Origin: JAGMES01 sp023128035
GTDB taxonomy: Bacteria > Bacillota > Halanaerobiia > DY22613
Direction of reading: 5' to 3'
Assembly: GCA_030627905.1 (NCBI GenBank)
Contig: DAOVRZ010000012.1
Span: 9,493-73,492 of the forward strand
Length of the DNA stretch: 64,000 bases
Under the pieces are notes generated by a model. The model saw nothing but the letters and a program-made list of their open reading frames with translations, was not told the origin of the DNA and ran no database searches. Shown here piece by piece: positions 51,979 to 60,909 of the stretch (the stretch's first letter is position 1; each line of letters starts with the position of its first letter). Made by a program: the position numbers and the translations under genes.

Positions 51979-52641
51979 ATGAACGAAATTTTGTTTCCAA
52001 TTTATTTATCATTTAAAATTGCACTAATCTCAATAATATTAATAATAGTTTTGGGTCTATGGATTAGCTGGATTGTAACACGTAAGGAGTTTGTGGGAAA
52101 AAGATTGGCTGAAATATTGATCAATTTGCCACTGGTGATACCTCCTTCTGTTCTCGGATATTATCTTCTATTACTTTTCGGCAGAAGAGGATGGATCGGG
52201 TTTTGGTTGGAAAGATTATTTGGAATTCGTTTAGTTTTTCATTGGACAGGTGGTATTTTAGCTGCTGTGGTAGTTTCATTACCTTTGTTTATCAATGCTG
52301 TCCGGCCTGCATTAGCTTCTCTTGATAAAGATGTTGAGGATGCAGCAAAAATGGATGGAGCAACAAATTATCAAATTTTTTCAAAGATTACATTGCCTTT
52401 GATTAGTAAAAGTCTTATTGCGGGGATTGCTTTGAGCTTTGCAAGGGCTTTAGGAGAGTTTGGGACGACTTTAATGTTGATTGGTAATATTCCAGGAAAG
52501 ACACAAACGATGTCTTTAGCGATTTACCAGGCTGTTTTATCAGGGGAATATGGTCTGGCAAATCAGCTTGTGTTGATTATGACTTTTTTAGCTGTTGGGG
52601 TTATGGTGGTGATTGGAAAATTGGATGTGAGAGAAGATTAA
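51979..52641 (+). CDS. modB: Molybdate ABC transporter permease
   Basis: A 220-residue ModB permease with five or six membrane segments. Motifs: INLPLVIPPSVLGYYLL, the EAA loop ATNYQIFSKITLP, and RALGEFGTTLMLIGNIPG. TAGGAG precedes the ATG. A terminator follows, so no modC ATPase is part of the operon; none is visible in the window. Confidence 0.92.
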   Translation: MNEILFPIYLSFKIALISIILIIVLGLWISWIVTRKEFVGKRLAEILINLPLVIPPSVLGYYLLLLFGRRGWIGFWLERLFGIRLVFHWTGGILAAVVVSLPLFINAVRPALASLDKDVEDAAKMDGATNYQIFSKITLPLISKSLIAGIALSFARALGEFGTTLMLIGNIPGKTQTMSLAIYQAVLSGEYGLANQLVLIMTFLAVGVMVVIGKLDVRED

Positions 52642-52656
52642 GCAAATATCTTTTTC

Positions 52657-52694
52657 AGACTAATCAGTTCTTTGAGTTGATTGGTCTATTTTTT
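52657..52694 (+). terminator. Rho-independent terminator of modAB
   Basis: Stem AGACTAATCA / TGATTGGTCT (one G-T pair) with an 11-base loop and a T run. Confidence 0.78.
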
Positions 52695-52752
52695 ATGAAG
52701 GTATAAATAACATAAATAACGAATTATAAATAAAGTAACATAATTTACGATT

Positions 52753-52792
52753 AAACTAAAGATGTAATAATGTAGTTATTAAATCGACTTTA
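52753..52792 (+). repeat. Palindromic repeat family 1, right-end fragment E
   Basis: GATTAAACTAAAGATGTAAT and onwards matches the right end of copies B and D, including the side hairpin (GATGTAATAA / TTATTAAATC, imperfect here) and GACTTTAA. The left part of the element is missing. It lies directly upstream of the peptidase gene's AGGAGG, with complete copy D at that gene's 3' end. Confidence 0.65.
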
Positions 52793-52804
52793 ACAGGAGG
52801 GGAA

Positions 52805-54385
52805 ATGATGGAATTAAGATTTGATGTGGATCGGTTAATGATGATTCAAGATGAAGCTGAGTGGAAGGTTGCTTACGAAGAAGAGATTCAAAAGTTCTGG
52901 GGTTTGATGAAGAAACTGGGTGAATTAGAATATGAGATGTACACGAAAGGTACGCAAAGTTCAGAATTAGGTGAGCTGATGGGAGTTATACCAGGTATAG
53001 CTAATCAGCTAGGGTTTATTGATAAACTGAATTATTGGAAAGATCATATTGATGATCCGAACTGGAAAAGAAGGTTACAGTTGATGGTGCAAACACTTTC
53101 AAATGAAAAAATTAATAATGATCCAGAGCTTACTTCTATTATTCAGGAATTACAGGGTATGTATCTTCAAAAAACTTTTGAATTTAATGGAGAAACTTAT
53201 GACTTTGGAATGATAAATAAGAGTTTGATGGAAAATCCGAATCGTGAAGTTAGAAAAAATCTAAGGTTTATAACCGATGCATTTGCAAAAGAGGTATCTC
53301 CTAAAGTTCGTCAACTGATTAAAAAGAGAAATGAGATCGCTCAAAGAGAAGGTTATGATAACTTTTATGATTTTAAGTTTACAACTAGTGGTTTGGATTG
53401 GGAGCAATATAAAAAAGAATGTCTCACAATTATTGAAAAGACAAAAGAGGTTTCTAATAGATGGGAAACTACTTTTAAAAAAATCAATGGGTGGGATGAA
53501 ATATGTTTTTATGATCTCCTTTATCTTATACTTAATAGTAATGATCTTAATCCAAAAGCATCAATTCAGGAAAATATTATTCCAACAATTAATGACTCTA
53601 TTTTGCACTGGGGGTATCAACCAGAAGATATTTCTGTGAAATTCGAGATGGTTTCAATTCCTTTTGGAGGTTTTTGCCTTCCTATATCACCTAAGGATAT
53701 AAGAGTTGTTTTAAATCCACGGGAAAATTGGTCACTTTATGCTACAGCATTTCATGAGTTTGGTCATGCTTTATATAGTTATTTTGCTTCTGATGAATAT
53801 TTTGAAATGTATCAATTCATAGATATCATTTCAACTGAAGCGATAGCTGAAGTCTTTTGTACAATTTCTAGACAAAAAGAATGGTTTTTGCAAAATTTTG
53901 ATATAAGTGAAGAAAAGGCTGAAGAATTTATAGAATTACAACGTTGGTGTGCTTTAAGCATAATGAAAATATATTTTTATTTGAGTCTCGTTGAACATGA
54001 AATCTATGAGGATCCAGATGTAGACGTGGAGAAATTAGCAGTGGAAATGTATCAACTAGTCTTTGGAAAGTATGAAAAAATATATCATCCCTTTGCTGAA
54101 ATGGTTTTCATTACACATCCTGTTTATATGCAAAGTTATATTTATGCTGATGGGATTAAAGAGATGTTTAAATCTAAGTTAGGATTTGAGGGAATGTATG
54201 GAGAGAAGGAGATTTTTGAAAGACTACGTGAAGAATATCTAAAACCAGGTGAAATGCTAACCTGGCAGGAGAAGGTTAAAAATATCTGTGGTGAGGATTT
54301 TAGTTTTAAGTACTTTGTTGATTATTTAACGACATTTCAGAAGGGGAAGTCCCCCACCTCTATCGGTGGGGGTGGAAGAATTTGA
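52805..54385 (+). CDS. M3-like metallopeptidase
   Basis: A 526-residue zinc peptidase related to the M3 family. The zinc site is AFHEFGHALY, with the downstream glutamate in ISTEAIAEVFC. It is shorter than PepF (603 residues) and only distantly similar to it. The final residues, LTTFQKGKSPTSIGGGG, are encoded by palindromic repeat copy D, so the native C-terminus has been replaced or lengthened. A repeat fragment (E) also lies just before the gene. Substrate unknown. Confidence 0.82.
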   Translation: MMELRFDVDRLMMIQDEAEWKVAYEEEIQKFWGLMKKLGELEYEMYTKGTQSSELGELMGVIPGIANQLGFIDKLNYWKDHIDDPNWKRRLQLMVQTLSNEKINNDPELTSIIQELQGMYLQKTFEFNGETYDFGMINKSLMENPNREVRKNLRFITDAFAKEVSPKVRQLIKKRNEIAQREGYDNFYDFKFTTSGLDWEQYKKECLTIIEKTKEVSNRWETTFKKINGWDEICFYDLLYLILNSNDLNPKASIQENIIPTINDSILHWGYQPEDISVKFEMVSIPFGGFCLPISPKDIRVVLNPRENWSLYATAFHEFGHALYSYFASDEYFEMYQFIDIISTEAIAEVFCTISRQKEWFLQNFDISEEKAEEFIELQRWCALSIMKIYFYLSLVEHEIYEDPDVDVEKLAVEMYQLVFGKYEKIYHPFAEMVFITHPVYMQSYIYADGIKEMFKSKLGFEGMYGEKEIFERLREEYLKPGEMLTWQEKVKNICGEDFSFKYFVDYLTTFQKGKSPTSIGGGGRI

Positions 54386-54475
54386 ATAATGTCAAAACTT
54401 TAGTGGGGGTTTCGATTCCCTTCTGAAGTCGTTAAACTTAAGAAATAATAACGCAGTTATTATTTCGACTTTAAG
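54325..54475 (+). repeat. Palindromic repeat family 1, copy D
   Basis: Outer stem TTTAACGAC-a-TTTCAGAAGGG (from 54325) pairs with CCCTTCTGAA-GTCGTTAAA (to 54436), one bulge. An inner hairpin CCCCCACC/GGTGGGGG is present. The side hairpin GAAATAATAAC-gca-GTTATTATTTC (54442-54466) and GACTTTAAG follow. The left arm and inner hairpin are translated as the C-terminus of the peptidase. Confidence 0.87.
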
Positions 54476-54545
54476 TGGGAAATAAAATATGGAAAATAAA
54501 AAGAATTAGATTAAAAAGTCTGATTCTTTTTATTTATAATCCCCC

Positions 54546-54573
54546 TTCACACATCTTGAAAATATGGTATAAT
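54546..54573 (+). promoter_or_regulatory. Probable sigma-A promoter of asnS
   Basis: TTCACA, 16-bp spacer, TATAAT (54568-54573), about 60 bp upstream of the asnS ATG. Confidence 0.55.
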
Positions 54574-54631
54574 AAATGGATAAGAATCGAATTTTGAGAG
54601 AAAAACCAGCCAAAAGGAGGCTTACATAGTT

Positions 54632-56023
54632 ATGCATTATTTTGAACGAACAAAAGTAAGAGATGCTCTTGCGAAAGCAGAAGCTCAGGAGAATGTTATT
54701 ATTCTCGGTTGGGTACGAACAAAGAGGGTATCTAAGAATGTTGCATTTATGGAAGTGAACGATGGAAGTACCATAGCGAATTTACAATTGGTTATGGAAC
54801 CACAAAATTTCCCTATTTTAGTTGAGATCAATACAGGGACAAGTATTAAAGCTGTTGGAAACTTGGTAGAATCCCAAGGGGGTAAGCAGTCAGTAGAGTT
54901 ACAGGTAGAGACTTTAGAGATTATCGGTGATTGTCCAGATGACTATCCGTTGCAAAAGAAGCGTCACAGTTTTGAATTTTTACGTGAAATTGCTCATATT
55001 CGCGCTCGTACCAACACTTTTGGTGTTGTTAATCGTTTTAGAAGTAAGATGGCTTATGGAGTTCATAAATTTTTCCAGGATAAAGGTTTCTACTATGCTC
55101 ATACTCCTATCATCACTGCTAGTGACTGTGAGGGAGCAGGTGAAATGTTTAGAGTAACAACTCTTGACTTAAATAATCTGCCAAAGGCTGACGGACAAGT
55201 GAATTGTGATCTGGATTTCTTTGGTCAAGAAACTGCCTTAACTGTTTCTGGTCAGTTGGAAGCTGAACTTTTAGCTACTGCTATAGGTGATGTTTATACC
55301 TTTGCTCCAACTTTTAGAGCAGAAAACTCCAATACATCCCGTCATTTATCAGAATTCTGGATGATCGAACCAGAGATGGCTTTTTGTGATTTAGACGAGA
55401 ACTTAAAAGTTATCGAAGAGTTTTTTAAATATCTTTGTCAATATGCTTTAGATAACTGTAAAGAAGAGATGGAGTTTTTCAATAAATGGGTTGATAAAAC
55501 TCATACTCGGATTCAGACATTAGAAGATATTATTAATTCTGAATTTGGAGTGGTTACTTATACAGAAGCAATAGAAATCTTAGAAAAAACAGATCGTAAA
55601 TTCGACTTTCCAGTAAAATGGGGAATTGACTTGCAATCTGAACATGAACGCTATCTGACTGAAGAACACTTTAAGCGTCCTATGATGGTAACTGATTATC
55701 CGAAAGATATCAAAGCATTCTATATGAGATTGAATGATGATGATAAGACAGTTCGCGCTGTTGATGTATTGGTTCCTCAGATTGGAGAAATTATTGGTGG
55801 CGCACAGCGTGAAGAGCGTTTAGATGTATTGATTCAGAGAATGAAAGATTCTGATATTGAGCCTGAGGATATGGATTGGTATGTTGATATTCGTCGTTGG
55901 GGTACTATTCCTCATAGTGGGTTTGGCATGGGCTTTGAGCGAATTTTGATGTATATGTCTGGTCTTTCAAATATTCGCGACGTCATTGCTTTCCCAAGAA
56001 CCCCGGGCAATGCGAGATTTTAG
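54632..56023 (+). CDS. asnS: Asparaginyl-tRNA synthetase
   Basis: A 463-residue class II synthetase. The N-terminal OB-fold anticodon-binding domain has GWVRTKRVSKNVAFMEVNDG. Class II motif 2 is FRAENSNTSRHLSEFWMIEPE and motif 3 is GFGMGFERILMYMSG. RAENSNTSRHL is characteristic of AsnRS rather than AspRS. The ATG follows AAAGGAGG. A heptamer repeat array begins at its stop codon. Confidence 0.95.
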   Translation: MHYFERTKVRDALAKAEAQENVIILGWVRTKRVSKNVAFMEVNDGSTIANLQLVMEPQNFPILVEINTGTSIKAVGNLVESQGGKQSVELQVETLEIIGDCPDDYPLQKKRHSFEFLREIAHIRARTNTFGVVNRFRSKMAYGVHKFFQDKGFYYAHTPIITASDCEGAGEMFRVTTLDLNNLPKADGQVNCDLDFFGQETALTVSGQLEAELLATAIGDVYTFAPTFRAENSNTSRHLSEFWMIEPEMAFCDLDENLKVIEEFFKYLCQYALDNCKEEMEFFNKWVDKTHTRIQTLEDIINSEFGVVTYTEAIEILEKTDRKFDFPVKWGIDLQSEHERYLTEEHFKRPMMVTDYPKDIKAFYMRLNDDDKTVRAVDVLVPQIGEIIGGAQREERLDVLIQRMKDSDIEPEDMDWYVDIRRWGTIPHSGFGMGFERILMYMSGLSNIRDVIAFPRTPGNARF

Positions 56024-56184
56024 TTAAGAGTTGAGAATTAAGAGTTAAGAGTTGAGAATTAAGAGTTAAGAGTTAAGAGTTAAGAGTTAAGAGTTAAGAG
56101 TTGAGAGTTAAGAATTAAGAGCATTTAGTAGGCTTTCTTGTTTTTTGCTCTTTAATTCTTAACTCTTAACTCTTAATTCTTAAC
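56022..56184. repeat. Heptanucleotide repeat array with an inverted counterpart
   Basis: Fourteen tandem 7-bp units (AGTTAAG with variants AGTTGAG and AATTAAG) run from 56022 to 56119 and start within the asnS stop codon. About 30 bp later, five units in reverse complement (CTTAACT / CTTAATT) occupy 56150-56184. The two blocks can pair into a long stem in asnS mRNA. The remainder of 56185-56387 holds no recognised gene. Confidence 0.88.
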
Positions 56185-56387
56185 TATAAGTCGCGCTGGT
56201 AATTCTCGAACAAAAAAAGAGAACTACATAGCGCTTTTTTTATGTATAAGAGGGAAAGATTTCATAGCAACTATTTGTGATAGGAAGGGAAATGAGGGTT
56301 TTTGTAGAAATTGAAAAAGTACTGTGGTTTAGTTTTGATGAATGACCCTTGAGGTAAAGAAAAAATAAAGAGTAGGAGGTATTGAAA

Positions 56388-56885
56388 ATGATTATTATGC
56401 GTTTGCTTGAAAGAGAAGATTATTATACCAATTATAATGAAAAGTATGCCTTAGGCTTGAATGTAAAGGATATCGGTGCTCAGTTTTTTCAAGAGCTTTG
56501 GACAGATAAGAAGGGTGGAGTATTAGTAGCAGAAACTGAAGATGGGAAAGTTGTTGGTTGGTTTTCGTTTATTGATAAATTTACAGCAAGAAACTACTTC
56601 TGGCCTTCTCGAAAAGAGAATGATAACATGGATCGTTTGGTGGGAGTTCACTTTTGGGTTGATCTAGAATATCAGGGCAAGGAGATTGATGTCGTATTAG
56701 CTCAAGAATTAGTTGATCTGGCCAAAGAGTGGGACTATCATGGGGTTGAAGTAGCCTGTCAAAATGAAGAAGAGAGTTGGCATACTTCTGTACCTTTCAA
56801 AGAAGCAGGTTTTATTGAAGTGGAGAAAGTTAAATTTACTGAGATAAGTTCTGCTGATTTTATAATAATGGAATATACATGGTAA
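56388..56885 (+). CDS. GNAT-like acetyltransferase
   Basis: A 165-residue protein with GNAT-fold character: VLVAETEDGKVVGWFSFID, HFWVDLEYQGKEIDVVLAQELVDLAKEW and a C-terminal FKEAGFIEVEKVKF strand. The acetyl-CoA loop (usually Q/RxxGxG/A) is degenerate, so activity is uncertain. ATG 56388 follows TAGGAGG. Confidence 0.65.
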   Translation: MIIMRLLEREDYYTNYNEKYALGLNVKDIGAQFFQELWTDKKGGVLVAETEDGKVVGWFSFIDKFTARNYFWPSRKENDNMDRLVGVHFWVDLEYQGKEIDVVLAQELVDLAKEWDYHGVEVACQNEEESWHTSVPFKEAGFIEVEKVKFTEISSADFIIMEYTW

Positions 56886-56916
56886 TTAACGATCTTTTGA
56901 AAATAGGAGGAAAATA

Positions 56917-57813
56917 ATGCGCAGAAAGACTCTAGGTAGTATTCAAATTATTACATCGTCTATCTGTTTTGGTGCTTTACCATTATTGGTTAATATTGCT
57001 TATAAAGGTGGAGCAAATGCTGTAAGTATTCTTGCAATTCGTTTTAGTATTGCTGCTGCTTTAATATGGGGTTATCTCCTTTTGAATAAGACAAAAATTC
57101 ATGTTACCATAAAACAGTTAGTGATCTTTGCTTTTGTTGCGATCTTTGGGTATGGTTTGATGGCATATTGTTATTTTATCTCATTACATTATATTCCCTC
57201 ATCTATGGCAGCAATGATAATGTTTAGTTATCCAATATTGGTGACCTACTTATCATCTATTTTGTTAAATTCACCTATTACAAAAGCTAAAGTGATTGCT
57301 CTAATATTGGTTACAATAGGTGCTGTATTTATGACATGGGGAGATATAAGTTTTAATCCTTTTGGAATTATTCTAGTTTTAGCATCGGCATTTTGCTATG
57401 CTATGTATATTGTTTATCTTGGAAGTTCTTTCACTTTTGATCAGGAACCGAAGGTACTATCAGCTTTTATTATTCTTTTTTCCGCAATCTTTTTTATGAG
57501 TGTGGGATGGATTAATGGAGATTTAACATTTGCTCTAACGGGATCAGCTTGGTGGGCAATAATTATTATGGCTATCTTTGCTACTGTCTTTGCGATTATG
57601 GTTTTTTATGCAGGTGTTCGAAATTTAGAGCCTTCTTTAGCAGCCATCATTAGTACTATTGAACCAATTACAGCTTTTCTTTTAGGTATCGTAGTGTTAA
57701 AAGAACAGATATTTTTTAATCAGTGGCTAGGTTCGATATTAATTCTAATTGGTGTAGTCTATGTACAGGCAGCTAAAAAACGACCAAAGATTGATTGGAA
57801 AGCAAGAATTTAG
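56917..57813 (+). CDS. EamA/DMT-family membrane transporter
   Basis: A 298-residue DMT protein with ten hydrophobic segments: SICFGALPLLVNIAYKGGAN, SSMAAMIMFSYPILVTYLSSILL in the first half, and SLAAIISTIEPITAFLLGIVVLKE in the second. It is the third EamA protein in the window. TAGGAGG precedes the ATG and a strong terminator follows. Confidence 0.88.
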   Translation: MRRKTLGSIQIITSSICFGALPLLVNIAYKGGANAVSILAIRFSIAAALIWGYLLLNKTKIHVTIKQLVIFAFVAIFGYGLMAYCYFISLHYIPSSMAAMIMFSYPILVTYLSSILLNSPITKAKVIALILVTIGAVFMTWGDISFNPFGIILVLASAFCYAMYIVYLGSSFTFDQEPKVLSAFIILFSAIFFMSVGWINGDLTFALTGSAWWAIIIMAIFATVFAIMVFYAGVRNLEPSLAAIISTIEPITAFLLGIVVLKEQIFFNQWLGSILILIGVVYVQAAKKRPKIDWKARI

Positions 57814-57821
57814 AATATCTT

Positions 57822-57862
57822 AAAACTCTACAGGTTATAAATATCTGTAGAGTTTTTTTTTA
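57822..57862 (+). terminator. Rho-independent terminator
   Basis: Perfect 12-bp stem AAAACTCTACAG/CTGTAGAGTTTT with an 11-base loop and a run of T residues. Confidence 0.87.
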
Positions 57863-57988
57863 TTAAAAGAAAAGAAGGTAAAGGAATAATTAAGAAGTGA
57901 AGCATAATAGAAAGGAATTAATTAACGCATGACGAATAGTTAAAGTATCCTAAAAATTAATACAATTCAGAATAGAAGGAGTGACAAA

Positions 57989-58333
57989 ATGAAGTATATC
58001 AAGGGGTTTCTTTTTTACGTTATTATTGTCGTTGTACATTTCTTGATTCAATCAGTAATGTTATTGGTATCAATTACCTCTAAATTGATCTTTTTTGAAG
58101 AACCACTTTGGTCACTAGGAGGAATGATTACTCATATATCAGCTATTTTATATCAAATTTTATCCTTCCCACTAATTTTGATGTTTCAAAAACTAGGTAT
58201 TCATTTTACTGAATTTCCAGATTTACCTTTTATTTTGAGTAGTTTTTTGTGGGGATTGATGATCAGTATATTACATAGTAAGCGAAAGAAAAGAAAACGC
58301 AGAACAAGATACCAATTTGTTAGAGGTATATAA
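57989..58333 (+). CDS. Hypothetical small membrane protein
   Basis: A 114-residue protein with about three hydrophobic segments (FLFYVIIVVVHFLIQSVMLLV, ISAILYQILSFPLILMF, SSFLWGLMISIL) and a very basic tail (SKRKKRKRRTR). Family not recognised. AGAAGGAG precedes the ATG. It lies 46 bp upstream of the dipeptidase gene in the same direction. Confidence 0.6.
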   Translation: MKYIKGFLFYVIIVVVHFLIQSVMLLVSITSKLIFFEEPLWSLGGMITHISAILYQILSFPLILMFQKLGIHFTEFPDLPFILSSFLWGLMISILHSKRKKRKRRTRYQFVRGI

Positions 58334-58379
58334 AGAAATAGAAAAGAAGATAAACATTTTTTAGAGGAGGTTAAAATGA

Positions 58380-59780
58380 ATGGATTTACTAAAAAGAATT
58401 GATGAAATGCGTGATCAGGTGATTATATCGACACAGGAATTGGTGAGAATCAAGAGTGTTGAAGAGGAAGCACTGCCGGGGATGCCTTTTGGTGAAGGAG
58501 TTAATGAAGCACTTGAGTATTCATTGAAGTTATCTGACCAACTTGGATTTAAAACTAAGAATGTAGATGGATATGCAGGATACGCTGAAATTGGGCAAGG
58601 TGAAGAAATTTTAGGAATTTTAGTTCATGTGGATGTAGTGCCTGAGGGTAGCAACTGGACTTATCCACCATATGCCGCTGAGATTCATGATGGTAAACTG
58701 TTTGGTCGTGGTTCGATTGATGATAAAGGGCCAGCCATTGCCGCAATATATGCTATGAAAGCGGTTCAAGAAAGTGGGATCACCCTCAATAAAAGAGTTC
58801 GGGTTATCTTTGGAACCAATGAAGAGAGCGGCTGGGGAGGATTAAATTATTATCTCGAACATGAAGAGATTCCATCAGTTGGTTTCGCACCTGATGCTGA
58901 ATATCCAGCTATTCATGGTGAAAAGGGAATCTTAATCTTTGATTTAGAAAGAGAGTTTACTAAATCTTGCTGTTGCTCATGTGAAGGGGTACAAATTAAG
59001 TCGATCAAAGGTGGAAATGCGCCAAATATGGTTCCAGATTACTGTGAAGCAGTTTTAAGTGGAACAGACCTAGTAAGCGTTAAGGATGCTCTTGGTGCTT
59101 ATGTTAAAGAGTATGAGGTGCGTTTAGAGTGGAAAGAGGAAGAGGGTCAAGCAACTATCCAATCTTTCGGAGTATCCGCTCATGGAAGTTTACCAGAATA
59201 CGGTCAAAATGCGATTTCTCAATTAATGGTCTTCTTGGCCTCTCTGAATTTAGAGTCCTGTGATCTATGTGATTTTATCAAATTCTATAACAAAAAGATT
59301 GGGATGGAATATTATGGTCAATCTATCGGTTGTGGATTGGAAGATGAGGTTTCTGGAAAACTGATCTTTAATGTTGGTTTGATTGATTTGACCGAAGAAA
59401 ATGTAAAGGTTGTTGTTAATATACGTTATCCTGTAACTAGCTCAATGGAAGAAGTATATCAAGGTATTGAGAAAGAGTTGGAGGGTACACAAGTTAAGTT
59501 AGTAAAAGGAGAACATAAAGGGCCTTTATATGTTCCTGCAGATGATGAATTAGTTAAGAATTTAATGGCTGTTTATCGTGAAATGACAGGCGATGATTCA
59601 GAACCGATTACGATTGGTGGCGGTACATATGCTCGGGGTATCGAAAAAGCGGTAGCCTTTGGACCTTTATTCCCAGGCCAGCCAGAATTGGCACATCAAA
59701 AAGATGAATATATCGGTGTTGAAGATTTAATTTTAAACACAAAAATTTATGCCAAAGCTATAGTAGCTATAGCTGGATAA
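58380..59780 (+). CDS. M20-family dipeptidase (PepV-like)
   Basis: A 466-residue M20 metallopeptidase. Zinc-ligand motifs: LVHVDVVPEG, GRGSIDDKGP, GTNEESGWGG and FAPDAEYPA; a lid domain lies in the middle. It is a dipeptidase by family, probably cleaving Xaa-dipeptides in the cytoplasm. The ATG follows GAGGAGG; an ATG four bases upstream is in another frame. Confidence 0.88.
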   Translation: MDLLKRIDEMRDQVIISTQELVRIKSVEEEALPGMPFGEGVNEALEYSLKLSDQLGFKTKNVDGYAGYAEIGQGEEILGILVHVDVVPEGSNWTYPPYAAEIHDGKLFGRGSIDDKGPAIAAIYAMKAVQESGITLNKRVRVIFGTNEESGWGGLNYYLEHEEIPSVGFAPDAEYPAIHGEKGILIFDLEREFTKSCCCSCEGVQIKSIKGGNAPNMVPDYCEAVLSGTDLVSVKDALGAYVKEYEVRLEWKEEEGQATIQSFGVSAHGSLPEYGQNAISQLMVFLASLNLESCDLCDFIKFYNKKIGMEYYGQSIGCGLEDEVSGKLIFNVGLIDLTEENVKVVVNIRYPVTSSMEEVYQGIEKELEGTQVKLVKGEHKGPLYVPADDELVKNLMAVYREMTGDDSEPITIGGGTYARGIEKAVAFGPLFPGQPELAHQKDEYIGVEDLILNTKIYAKAIVAIAG

Positions 59781-59872
59781 TTTAGTGGGGGATGTGATCC
59801 CCCTTTTTCTATAAATAGGAACATTGCAGGGTGAATTATTAAAATTAATAATAATAGGAATGAGGTATAAAA

Positions 59873-60643
59873 ATGTGTAATGGTCACACTAATGATCAGA
59901 CTAGTTGGTTTCCAAAAGAGATGCTCCAAGAAGCCATTCAGTTTGCAGAAGAAGAAGAAGGACTTTTTGATGATTTAAATAAACTATATAACTCAATTCC
60001 TACAGGTAAGTGCAGTGGATGTGCAGGTTGTTGTATGGAATCTGTAGAAACTCATTGGGTTGAGTTTCTACAGATTTTTGATTATCTATCTCAAAGACCA
60101 GAGATTTTACAAGAACTATCTTCAGCAATTAGAAGATATTATCTACTAGAAGGTGTAGAAAAGAAACCATGTCCATTTCAACTAGAAGATAAACGATGTG
60201 CAATCTACTCTGTACGTCCTTTTCCTTGTAGGTTTTTTGGTCATTGGAGTAAAGATGCTTATGAATCTAATTTAGAGGTGACGATTAAATCAAATAAAGA
60301 GATTGCAGATTTTTATAAGACTAATTATAATCTTACCTTGCCTGACTATGTGATAAATTATAAGGTTCCTTTTTGTGAAAGCTTTGAACATCCTGATGAC
60401 TTTAACGAAGAAGATTTTTATGATATATTAGAAAAAGTGATGGAGATTCAGAGTAAGTTTTTGGTTGCAGATTTGATAGATGAAGATATGATGACCCTTG
60501 GATTGATTTCCTGGTTAATGGGAGTTTGGTTTGATCTTGATACTTTACATGAAAAGAAAGTAGAGATTATGGGTGATTTTTTAGAAGGTAAAGAAGAAAA
60601 GTTAAATTTTCTATTGAAGAAGTGGGGAAAAGAAAATGTTTAA
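59873..60643 (+). CDS. YkgJ-type cysteine-cluster protein
   Basis: A 256-residue protein with the zinc/iron-chelatase-like cysteine cluster (UPF0153/YkgJ): GKCSGCAGCCM, PCPFQLEDKRCAIY and RPFPCRFFGH. Eight cysteines in this arrangement probably bind an Fe-S cluster or zinc. Function unknown. It overlaps the first codons of the decayed response-regulator gene. Confidence 0.78.
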   Translation: MCNGHTNDQTSWFPKEMLQEAIQFAEEEEGLFDDLNKLYNSIPTGKCSGCAGCCMESVETHWVEFLQIFDYLSQRPEILQELSSAIRRYYLLEGVEKKPCPFQLEDKRCAIYSVRPFPCRFFGHWSKDAYESNLEVTIKSNKEIADFYKTNYNLTLPDYVINYKVPFCESFEHPDDFNEEDFYDILEKVMEIQSKFLVADLIDEDMMTLGLISWLMGVWFDLDTLHEKKVEIMGDFLEGKEEKLNFLLKKWGKENV

Positions 60644-60909
60644 GATTTTGATAGTAGAAGATGATGTAAAAATCAGAGAAATAATTTTAGAAAATATTAA
60701 AAAATGAGTTTAAAATAGTATATCTTCTTATGAAAAACCAGGGTAAGGTAGTAAGTACAGATAAAATTATGCGAAGTCTTTGGGAAGATGAAAGTTTTGT
60801 AGATGATAATACTTTAACAGTAAACATTAATCGATTACGGAAAAAAATGAGTAATATTAGTTTGGAGGGTTTTATTCAAACTAAAAAAGGACTGGGATAT
60901 ATAATCTAA
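60636..60909 (+). pseudogene. Response regulator with most of the receiver domain deleted (BceR-like)
   Basis: The gene opens with MFKILIVEDDVKIREIIL, the start of an OmpR-type receiver domain, and stops at 60707 after 23 codons. From 60703, in another frame, it continues as NEFKIVYLLMKNQGKVVS through SLWEDESFVDDNTLTVNI to KKGLGYII, the complete C-terminal winged-helix domain. About 120 receiver residues including the phospho-acceptor are missing. The junction is an A-rich run (about 60698-60704), as expected for a slippage or short-homology deletion. Confidence 0.8.

Noticed and set aside
53331..53639. Second-frame ORF inside the M3-like peptidase gene
   Set aside because: Shadow frame within a well-supported gene with an intact zinc site.
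56022..56184. Possible CRISPR array
   Set aside because: Units are 7 bp and directly abutting, with no unique spacers and no cas genes nearby.
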